Positions 24,101 through 32,268 of a stretch of 64,000 nt of DNA are shown piece by piece (the first letter of the stretch is position 1; each line of letters begins with the position of its first letter). This DNA comes from Physcomitrium patens (Eukaryota > Streptophyta > Bryopsida > Funariales > Funariaceae). The position numbers and the translations under genes are program-made. The notes beneath the pieces were generated by a model. The model did not search any database. It was not told where the DNA came from and saw only the letters and a list, made by a program, of their open reading frames with translations. The stretch spans positions 6,766,850 through 6,830,849 of the forward strand of contig NC_037265.1 in assembly GCF_000002425.4 (NCBI RefSeq). The letters are read 5' to 3'.

Positions 24101-24653
24101 AGCAGAAGATATAGCAAATCGGTTGTCAGAGTTACATGCAATACTGAAGGTGCAATTGAAGGAAGCTCAAGAACGACAAAAGATAAATGCAGATGTATAT
24201 CGTAAGGAGCAACCACAACTCAACTTGGGTGATAAGGTATGGCTACTTCATCGTAATATCAAGACCACTCATCCTTGCGACAAGTTGGACTATCGAAGGC
24301 TGGGACCATTTTCTATTTCTGCACAAATCAATCCAGTTGCATATCGTTTACATCTACCAAAGACAATGAAAATCCATCCAGTATTCCACGTGTCTCTTCT
24401 TGAACCATACAAGACAGTGGACATACCAAGAAGACGACAAGCTCCACCTCCTCCTATAGAAGTGGACAATAATGAAGAGTTTGAAGTAGAAGAAGTCTTA
24501 GATTCAACGCGGCGTCGAAATAAAATAGAATATCTTGTCCATTTACGCGGATATGATATTACTGAACGCACATAGGAGCAAATGAAGAATCTTGCAAATG
24601 TAGCAAAGGCGGTGGAGGCTTTTCATCAACGACATCCATCAAAATCAAGATGA
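21150..24653 (+). pseudogene. Element B pol: protease, RT, RNase H, integrase, chromodomain
   Basis: Protease at 21200-21520 with LLDSGASSCF; a one-base insertion near 21523 returns the frame to that of the rest. RT (21879-22480): [40 protein letters not shown] and catalytic YLDD. RNase H to 23100: [26 protein letters not shown]. Integrase: CNICSRSK zinc motif and D (SMDFITDLP), D (ISDRGTQF), E (QTDGQTE). Chromodomain at 24478-24630 (EFEVEEVLDSTRRRNKIEYLVHLRGYDITERT). It is nearly intact: five premature stops (22197, 23238, 23952, 24060, 24573), each one C-to-T or G-to-A step from the codon in related copies. Confidence 0.92.
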
Positions 24654-24747
24654 AAACCATCTTTATAAAAGAAACAACATCTAGGCAAGATAACATTCTA
24701 CTTTCAATTCTTGTTCGTAGCTTCGTTGTAGTAGTGGCGCTCAGGAG

Positions 24748-25170
24748 ATGGAGAACCAACAACCAACAGATTCAACTCAAGAGCCTTCATTTGCTGACCT
24801 GCCGGACGAGACATTACGATTGTCACAACCTTCAAGACGACGCAATTGAGATGAAGATCTTCAAGAATGACATGTTCTTCCTCAAATAGATGGTGAAATA
24901 CAACGCGTTTGGTATCACGATTTGGGAAGGGACTCCCGATGTTTGGTGATTTTACTAGAGGTAGGAACAACTCCTGATGGTGTTCCAAATATTCTATTCG
25001 AAGGAAGTTACGAAGGCCTCAACAATGATCAAATAACTAGGTGGTCTTCCCGCCCTGATATGGGACACTACCGATGGTTGAGAGGCCCTATCAATCATCT
25101 TCGAAGAGAATAGAGATCAGAGTATGTGGCGAATACAATTCGTCGCATCATAGATTTTTTCAACATATGA
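24748..25170 (+). pseudogene. Element B ORF3, unrecognised protein
   Basis: Frame 1 reading of 140 codons from ATG 24748 (MENQQPTDSTQEPSFADLPD) to TGA 25168, about 95 bp after pol in another frame, so it is a separate ORF. N-terminal part: acidic, then LRLSQPSRRR. C-terminal part: VWYHDLGRDSRCLVILLEVG, TPDGVPNILFEGSYEGL, then GHYRWLRGPINHLRRE and an Ile-rich tail RRIIDFF. Three stops (two TGA, one TAG) each look like a deaminated CGA or CAG codon. The same core is found in A, D, F and H. I recognise no known domain; envelope-like features (signal peptide, membrane anchor) are absent. Confidence 0.65.
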
Positions 25171-25197
25171 TGACCACTCCTCGTGGAACTCGTCCTT

Positions 25198-25210
25198 AGA
25201 AGGGGGGGTA
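25198..25210 (+). promoter_or_regulatory. Element B polypurine tract
   Basis: AGAAGGGGGGGTA directly before the 3' LTR start TGTCACGG. Confidence 0.8.
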
Positions 25211-25211
25211 A

Positions 25212-25771
25212 TGTCACGGCCATAATCATGTAAGCTAATAATCACATATAGAAATAGGTAGAAGTAAGTAAAAGTAGGTAAAAGTAAGTTAATTCTATAA
25301 TATTTAATATAGAAGCTTCCTAGAAATTTCCTAGACGCTGCTTTGACTTCATAGGTGTCTTTAATTGACTTTTTGGATTAGAAATGTGGTCAACAAGTTG
25401 GCCATGTGCCACACATGTTGTTAGCTTGAAGATCAAGCTAACTATGTGGCCTACAAGTAGAAAAACTTGCCTTGTAAGTCAAGGCATGTGCCCTACAAAG
25501 TCAACACATATTAGAGGTCCTATAGAACGTCACCACATAGCCCCTAGTTAGAGAGTATATATAGAGACAAGAGTGAAGGCTTCTTCACTCTTGTCAACTC
25601 CTTTCTTGCTTTCAGTCTAGTTTCAAGGGTCTTTAGTTTTCTTGTCTTTTGGCAATAGCCATTCCAGTTTCTCTTTCAATATATATACTTGTTTATATAT
25701 ATTTTGTTACCTCTCTTGAGTGAATGCTCACTTGTTTGAATTGTTTTTTTATCGAATTCTTGTCCTTGACA
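25212..25771 (+). repeat. Element B 3' LTR
   Basis: 560 bp, TGTCACGGCC...CTTGACA. TATATATAG at 25556-25564 and the inferred transcript start near 25586 (CACTCTTGTCAA). A perfect 13-bp inverted repeat with a 4-base loop spans 25566-25595; its left arm repeats the primer-site sequence GACAAGAGTG. Confidence 0.93.
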
Positions 25772-26330
25772 CGCAATCATATGGTCTGTGTTTCGGTAGC
25801 ATGTCGGCATTTTTCTTTTGAAGCACGTCTTTAAAATCCTTATATTGCTCCGGTATACTTGCTGTCGAGATCTTCTCCCTGGTAGTTGGAGTCGCATAAA
25901 TGACAAACAGTGTGCCTTCCTTGGGCGATCTTATAAACGCTCTTGCTCCAATAAATAAGGATTTCTCTATTCGGGGTTTTCTACTAGGCTTGCTCTTGGG
26001 TAGTTTTGTGAGAAAGGTTATCTTTCGCAACTTCCAATCTATGGATGGGTTATGCTTTTCCAACCAGGAAAGAATAAGAATAACAGGATTTGATGGGGTT
26101 CTAATAATATTGAAAATAATATGACTACTATGGCCCTTAAACATCACTTCTATAGATTTTGATTCATGGGTGACACTACTAGACAATAAAGGTCGTCGAT
26201 CTATGACCTCAACGTGAATAGGTTTGGATTTTTGTACTAAAGGGATCTTATGACGCTTCGCAACTTCTTCGTCTAAGAAATAAGCAGATGCTCCTGAATC
26301 TAATAATGCTAAGGTTCTCAGTTTCTAAGG
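25772..26330 (-). pseudogene. Element A protease
   Basis: Minus-strand aspartic protease region ending at the B insertion. LLDSGAS-type codons are near 26300-26310. Open part 26186-25772: HIIFNIIRTPSNPVILILSWLEKHNPSIDW, LFIGARAFIRSPKEGTLFVIYA, FKDVLQKKNADMLPKHRPYDC. It is in the same polyprotein order as in B (gag, protease, RT). B separated it from RT at 11036. Confidence 0.8.
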
Positions 26331-26399
26331 GCCAATAAGCAAAGGGATTGTAAAACAAAGGGTAGGTTGAGCGGAAAGAAAGGAATTTGGTTGTTGTTG

Positions 26400-27453
26400 C
26401 GATATTTCACTGTCCAGCCGCACGGTTCCTATTGTGGCTGGGCATCCTTGTTTTTCTGAATAAACGCGCCCCTATTCTTGATAATACGTTGATTTGGTTC
26501 TTGGAGCAGTTTCCAACTTTGTGGCCTTCTTCATCGCAATACAAGCATAGACCTTCCTCCATACGTCGCTTTTTTTCTTCTAGAGTAAGAGATTTGACAC
26601 GTACTATATTAATTTGCATGTCTTCTACCTCTGAATGTGAATTCACGCTGCTTGCCGACGTAGTTGGGGTGTGGCGAACCGTATGTTGTCTTGATCATTG
26701 GTCTTGGCGACGTTGGAATAGGTGGTTATCGCACTTCACGACTTGGCTAATAGCTTCGTTAAGCGTTTGCGGATCAAGAAGAGTGAACAGCAAATCCTTC
26801 ACATCGTTCCTTAAACCCCAATAAAATTGACTCATCAATGCTTCTTCGTCCCAATTGATGTCGCATGCTAATTGCCTGAAGTCCGATGCATAGATTGATG
26901 TAGAACGCATCCCTTGTCGTAGTGACCGGATCTTTGTTGTAGCCCATCGAACCTTGTCATGTTCACCAAAGGCTTCCGCAAATGCCTCCAAAAAGGTTTC
27001 AAAGTTGTTTAGTATGGACGATCGTTTCTCAAACAAAGGAGCAAACCATGATAGAGCTTATCCTGTAAGTAAGGTTCCAACAAGCCTAACACGTGACTCC
27101 TCCGTTGGATAGCGTTCGGGCTGTAAAACTGTTATCAACCTGATTTGGTTGACGAATCCTCGAAACTTGGAACGCTTACCATCGAACTTGTCCGGAAGGC
27201 TAACTCGGGGCTCCTTATGTTGTAGAACTAGTGGTGCTTTTCGAACCTGAGGCAAAGTTGCTTCTGCAAGTACAAAAGTTTGAGGCTGGTGCAACTTAGA
27301 TTGTGCCATCCCAGATGCTCCATCATTATGAAGCCTTGCCACGACTCCTTCAATCTCTGCAATTCTTTGCGATAACGTAGCGAGGGCATTCATGATAGTA
27401 TCTAACTTGGACTCTGAACTTTCTGTCATACTAATGTCTTGGCCCTCGACCAT
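26400..27453 (-). pseudogene. Element A gag
   Basis: Minus strand from ATG 27453 (MVEGQDISMTESSESKLDTI). SLPDKFDGKRSKFRGFVNQI is the same segment as B's ALPEKFDGTRSKF; then LSWFAPLFEKR, IYASDFRQLACDINWDEEAL and a zinc knuckle CLYCDEEGHKVGNC (CX2CX4HX4C) near 26540. Two stops (about 27060 and 26695) break an otherwise continuous frame. It forms the particle core in this family. Confidence 0.87.
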
Positions 27454-27497
27454 TCTAAGAGAAGGATAGAAATGACTCTACAAGAAGATAATATTGG

Positions 27498-27641
27498 TTT
27501 AGAGGAGGGTACTCCGCAACCTCTAAAATGCCTTAAGAGCTTCAAGAAAAGAGGTAATCCACTCTCTCCAAGAAGAATAAGACTCCAATATTGTAACAAA
27601 AGAAGTATCAATTTAGAGGAGGACAATCCGCAACCTCTAAA
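27498..27641 (-). promoter_or_regulatory. Element A leader with two tandem hairpins
   Basis: On the minus strand, TTTAGAGG...CCTCTAAA hairpins occur at 27612-27641 and 27498-27527, with loops GTTGCGGATTGTCCT and GTTGCGGAGTACCCT. Each belongs to a repeat unit of about 114 bp that also includes GTGGATTACC(C/T)CT. B and G have matching hairpins with different stems. Confidence 0.65.
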
Positions 27642-27720
27642 ATGCTAGTACACTTCCAAGCAGAGGGGTAATCCACACTCTAACAAAGAAGAAACTAGCT
27701 TTGATATCTGAGGTGAGTGA

Positions 27721-27731
27721 AGTCTCGACAA
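27721..27731 (-). promoter_or_regulatory. Element A primer site of self-priming type
   Basis: Read on the minus strand, TTGTCGAGACT begins 2 nt after the 5' LTR end and is the complement of AGTCTCGACAA at 7484-7494 in the 3' LTR (11 of 11; 10 of 11 in the 5' LTR, 27861-27871). Offset and position relative to TATA are as in B, although the sequences differ. Confidence 0.7.
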
Positions 27732-27733
27732 AC

Positions 27734-28155
27734 TGTCACGGACACAGAAATATAGACTTGAGATCTAACAAGAAGTTCAAGAAGAACTGGCAAGAACTAG
27801 ATTAATCAGATGAATACAAGAACAACACCAGAGAGATGAGGTAGAGCTCCAAGAGATGTGTTGTCAAGACTAAAGAACTCTTCAGCCTCGATTTCAATAT
27901 ATACTCCTATTTAGGAAACTTCTCAAGCTACTTCTACCAACTAGGAAGCTTCTAGAAGGTTCCAGAGACTTGCTTCTAGAAGGTTCTAGAAACTTATCTC
28001 TAGAAGGTTCTAAGGACTATGTCTCTAACATCTTCTACCAACTAAGAAGCTTCTAGAAGGTTCCAGAGACTTGCTTCTAGAAGGTTCTAGAAGCTTTTCT
28101 CTAGAAGGTTCTAGAAACTTGTTTCTAGAAGGTTCTAAGAACTATGTCCCTAACA
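27734..28155 (-). repeat. Element A 5' LTR
   Basis: 422 bp, homologous to 7357-7754; bounded by TGTTAGGG and GTGACA on the minus strand. CTTCTAGAAGGTTC units at 27950-28130 number one more than in the 3' LTR, accounting for most of the length difference. Confidence 0.92.
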
Positions 28156-28160
28156 ATTTC
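28156..28160. other. Target-site duplication ATTTC, right copy
   Basis: Identical to 7352-7356; D's ORF3 homology resumes in the next bases (TCAAATAGATAG, as in B's CTCAAATAGATGG). Confidence 0.9.
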
Positions 28161-28450
28161 TCAAATAGATAGAAAGATATAATGTATTTGATATCGTAAC
28201 CTTCAAAGAGATTCTTCATATTTGTTCATATTTTTGGAGGTAAAAACTACTCCTAACATTGTTTTAAATTTTTTATTTAAAGGAAGTTATGAAGGCCATA
28301 AAATTGAATAAATAATAGGGTGGTCTTTATGTCTTGATTTAAGATATTATTTATAGCTGATAAAACCTATCAATTATCTTTGAAGAGAATAAAAAACATA
28401 ACATGTACTAAATATAATTTTTTGTATCTTGAACTTTTCTAATATGTAAT
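28161..28450 (+). pseudogene. Element D ORF3, C-terminal part
   Basis: Heavily mutated counterpart of B 24880-25170. The line GGAAGTTATGAAGGCC and the codons equivalent to RWSSRPDMGHYRWLRGPINHLRRE are recognisable at about 28318-28390, with stops. It is followed by a polypurine-like GAAAAGAGGGCAT before the 3' LTR. Confidence 0.6.
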
Positions 28451-28490
28451 TATTGCTCGTTACAAAATTTATTTCTAGAAAAGAGGGCAT

Positions 28491-29045
28491 TGTTACAACC
28501 ATACTAATATTAGTAAAGATAAAACGAGTTAGATAAAAATAAAAAATAGATAAATTAGATAATATCTTATGGATTTGACTTTTCAAGTATTTATTGATAG
28601 TTGATAGGTTAAAAATTTAGCCTACTAGTTGGCCACATGTTGCACATATTGTCTACTTGCTTTATAAGTTGGTCACATGTTACATATATTAGTTTCTTGT
28701 TGTACAAATTGACCATGTAGTACATATATTAAAAACTTACCTTACAAGTTAGACATATCTCTTATAAGTTGGACACTTGCTTTATAAGTTGGTCACATGT
28801 TACATATATTAGTTTCTTGTTGTACAAATTGGCCATGTAGTACATATATTAAAAACTTACCTTACAAGTTAGACATATTTCTTACAATCTTATCTCAAGA
28901 ATCTCTAAATTCTTTATATTTGATAATAGCCATTCCACTTTCTATTTTATATCTATTTTTTTTTATTTATTTTTTTTTGTTTTGAGTATCATAAGAATGT
29001 ATTGCATTTTTTAGAATTTTTTTATGATTTATGCTTTTGATAGAT
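28491..29045 (+). repeat. Element D 3' LTR
   Basis: Starts TGTTACAACCATAC (B: TGTCACGGCCATAA) and keeps GATTTGACTTTT, the TTGGCCACATGTTGCACATATT block and GATAATAGCCATTCCACTTTCT near the end. It contains a 120-bp tandem duplication (about 28655-28890). The end, near CTTTTGATA, is approximate. Confidence 0.7.
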
Positions 29046-29325
29046 GATATGGATTTATGATTGTGTTGTAAAATATTACATTAATTTTTTATTACATATT
29101 ATTATATTATATTATGTTATGATTTGTCATACACAACCTATAATGTTAGTCTTTTTACATCATCACAAATTTGTGAAAACTTAATTCTAACATAATTTAC
29201 CAAATGTATGCAGTTGTACCTTTATACATATTTTTGTCATGGTTTATTGCAAATATTTTAATTTTTTTTAGAATGCAAAATTTTTTTTTTTTTTTTTTTT
29301 TTACTTGATTTTAAAAAAAAACTAC

Positions 29326-29364
<39 letters not shown>

Positions 29365-29486
29365 GATTGATGCCATTGCATGTCATCTTTTGATGTGAAT
29401 AAGAAAACATATGTAGAGAATACATATACATATATTACATTATATAGTTATATAGAGTTTAATAAGCATTTGGAATAATATATATA

Positions 29487-29519
<33 letters not shown>

Positions 29520-29650
29520 TCAAAGGTGAAAAATGAAATCTGAATGTATGTGTTTTAAAATTAAAATATTTACTCAATTCAATTTTGTAATGGAAAATAA
29601 ACACTTTTTATAGAAAGATGGATGCATCATTGCTTGGTGGATGTCACAAG
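29046..29650. other. A+T-rich intergenic DNA with (TA)n and poly(T)
   Basis: Holds a T23-type tract at 29280-29302, TA tracts at about 29333-29356 and 29496-29516, and no coding signal. Composition changes sharply at about 29650 to the GC-richer promoter side of the next gene. Confidence 0.7.
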
Positions 29651-32268
29651 GGAATGCTATAGAATGCACTATACATGCATCTTAATACGTGGAAGGGCAA
29701 GCAGGGAGTGTACGGAAGACAAGCATGAATTGAGAAAGAATTCAAGGAAACTGTGGGGTGGGAGTTGACGGCACGTGTCCGGAGTGTGAATGTTTCTTAC
29801 TGCGATGGACGAAGAAGAAGCTGGAGGGAGAGGTGGTGCCCATGGCACCACGCCGTCCGCCCCGAAGGAAGGGAGGATGAATTAATGAACAATTGGATGA
29901 AAAAATTAATGGATGGACGGGGATTCCTTCCCAATAGAGCTCGCTCGCTCACTATATTGAAGCGGGAAGAAGAACCATCAACCAACCCTGGCAGGCAGGC
30001 AGTGCTGATGGAGCTGAAATACCACATGGATAGTGAGAGAGTGAAACAATTGGCGTGGCCTGGCAGGCCCGCCACCGTCATCCCCACCCCCTCCCCCCCG
30101 TGTCCTCCTCTCTTAGGGTTTTCGCAACAGGCTTCCCTCCCCTTCATGATTCATCAACTTAGTACTCCCCTGCATTCTGATTCCTTCTCCAGCATGTTAA
30201 CCATGTCAACGCTTGTGATTCCTCTCAATCCTCCACTCCTCACCTTCCTTGTCGTTCATGGCTCAGGTATAATTCCTCCCCTATCTGTTGCATTATCCTC
30301 GTCGCACTTAGTAGTCCAGTATTCTCACACTCCCGTCGTGCATCCATCTTTGTAATCTTCTGTTTTCGGCACGTGATTTGCAGCTGCCCCATCTCGGATT
30401 CTGTGCACTTGTGTCATTCTATCAATCTTTAAAAATATTTGATTTTTACTTATTTTTTTGTTTGTGTTTTCATGCCCTCTAGTTACTGCTTCGTATGATT
30501 GTTTTTCTCTTATTGTTCCCAGGTTTTCTGTTTACAGGTAGCCTGCCTTCCATTCTGGCATTGGATGGCTTGCCTCGGCATTTGCTATTCACATCTTAAT
30601 TTGCATCTGCCTCGCGTGGATTCTTTAGCGGGTATGGCTCTTACCTGCTTGTTCACTATTTCTTATTTCGTATCATGCTTCACTTGTGGTCCACTTTCAA
30701 TCTTATTGGATATTTTTAACCAACTCCGTCTAGTGCTGAACACAATTTTGGAGATGGATGTTTCCACCAGGTCTTGTCCGTGATTGAGGTTTTCTAAAGG
30801 TTTTGTACGATCGTTCACCTGCAAATGTTACGAACGTGGTACTGTGGAAGTTTTTGTTAATGTAGTGCTTCTTTGCACTGAATCGAGTGTTCAAGGAAGT
30901 TAGTCCACACTCAGTTTGGAAATTCAGTTTTAGACCGGTAACAGCTGCAGTAAGGGGTGGTGGTTCAGTTCCTTTTTCTGATGTCGACCGTAGTGGCTAT
31001 GACTCAGCAGTCAGTTCCCACAAACGATTCGTAGAACAGTATAAATTTTATTTAATTGAGATATATCTCGTTATTTTATTTACCATGTAGCTGTATGAGC
31101 TTCAATTGAAGTTGAAGCGAGAGGACGTCCGCAGTTTCGGGATCGAATTTTCTTCCTTCCAAGACCGGTCGTGTTTCTAACATTCAAAGATTAAAGCTAG
31201 GTTCGGTACTTAGATGTTGTCAATTCGTGAAAGATTACGCGGCTTTGCTGGGGATGTTGATCGCAGTTGAAATCTCCCACATCTTCGTGTGCAAGTAACT
31301 CTTCGAGTGAACATAAGCTCGCCTTACAATACGGTTATTGCGTAAAGTCGTATTGATTGTTTCTTTTTTATTCTACTTGGATAGCGATTGTCTAAGAAAT
31401 TATCCGTACTTATTTACAGCAGTAGAATTACTATATTACTCCGCGTGATATCTTCGCGTTGTGTTGATGAATCAGCACGAGTCTCCTCGTAAACAATTGT
31501 CAAACACTTTATTATATCGAATAGAATAAGTCCAGCAAAATGTTTTATCACTCTTTAAAGTAGTTTTAATGGTGTTTGTTAATTAGGGGATCATTTGTCA
31601 TAAGGAATACGTAACAGAATGTACATGAATTGTTTTTGTTTTCATGCTTTTCACACGTACTCAGTATGTTCTCTGTGTTTGATCTTATTTTGCGCAGTGC
31701 ATGACGCAACTTACATTTTTTTGATTTCGAACGATCCTCCTGGAATCTGGTGCGAAGGTCGCATTGCCAACGTGCTGAATTCTTCCCGGCATCTGCCTCC
31801 TCGGACAACGCTGCCTTAACCCGATTTGGATTATTCCCGTCATGCTTAATGTCACACATGTTTCTCTCTCCATGTGACGCAGTTTTAGTAATTTTAACCA
31901 TGTTTTGATTACATCGTTTCCTCTACACTTCTCAAGCTTTACTTCACCTTTTTTCTTTGTGAGATTGTGCTACCACAATGATTGTTGATTTATTGGGACA
32001 GCGTCTCTTCGAGCAATAGTCACCTTTATTTCCTCCCTATGGACGAGATCAGACACTTGGTACTGTAGATTTTCTTTCGTTAGATTTTGCACATTGCCTT
32101 GTCCTATCCGGCTTTTTCCTTTTCCAAGTCTTCGGTTATGTGGTGGCCTCTTCATCTCTTTCGGCATTATCGTTTGAAAGACCACACTACATTTTTGTTT
32201 TCGTGGCCTTAAAGTTTAAGGACAGTGAGCTCTATATTTACAGGTGCTGAGCAACTTTGTCAAGCACT
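29651..32268 (+). promoter_or_regulatory. Promoter and intron-containing 5' leader of the RIN2-like gene
   Basis: GC-richer, pyrimidine-rich segments (CTCCCC, CCTCTC at 30080-30280) and possible donors such as CTCAG/GTATAATT (30265). A clear acceptor TATTTACAG/GTGCTGAG at 32243/32244 lies 25 bases before the start codon. This pattern suggests a long 5'-UTR intron or introns. Open frames here (29753-30355, 30499-30783) lack homology I can recognise. Exact transcription start not determinable. Confidence 0.5.

Larger units (their letters stand above)
11037..25771 (+). mobile_element. Element B: Ty3/gypsy chromovirus inserted in A, carrying C
   Basis: Order: 5' LTR (truncated, 11039-11521), self-priming-type primer site, leader hairpin, gag (split by C), protease, RT-RNase H-integrase-chromodomain, ORF3, polypurine tract, 3' LTR 25212-25771. 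It lies opposite to A and separates A's protease (ending in HRPYDC codons) from A's RT. The first about 79 bp of its 5' LTR and about 75 bp of A are absent at the left junction, so no target duplication can be read. Coordinates include nested C. Confidence 0.9.
7357..28155 (-). mobile_element. Element A: Ty3/gypsy chromovirus, minus strand, carrying B and C
   Basis: Complete LTR retrotransposon split by B at about 11037-25771. Read on the minus strand: 5' LTR 27734-28155, leader, gag, protease, [B], RT, RNase H, integrase, chromodomain, ORF3, polypurine tract, 3' LTR 7357-7754. A perfect 5-bp target duplication (ATTTC) flanks it. The body carries only scattered stops and a few frameshifts, so it is much younger than D. 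About 75 bp of its own protease-RT sequence is missing at the B insertion site. Confidence 0.9.
1..29045 (+). mobile_element. Element D: oldest Ty3/gypsy chromovirus, host of the whole nest
   Basis: Very A+T-rich, stop-riddled remnant in the same LTR family as element B. Its 5' LTR and gag lie before the window: base 1 aligns with B just after the gag zinc knuckle (about 21068). D is split in three: 1-1781 (protease, RT, RNase H), 6119-7356 (integrase C-terminus, chromodomain, start of ORF3) and 28156-29045 (rest of ORF3, 3' LTR). E interrupts it at 1782 and A at 7357. Reading across each insertion gives continuous homology to B, which establishes the order of insertion. Coordinates include the nested elements. 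Confidence 0.8.

Noticed and set aside
29753-30355. 200-codon open frame in the promoter region
   Set aside because: No recognisable motif, composition-driven Pro/Ser content, and it lies where the RIN2-like gene's leader and 5'-UTR intron are expected.
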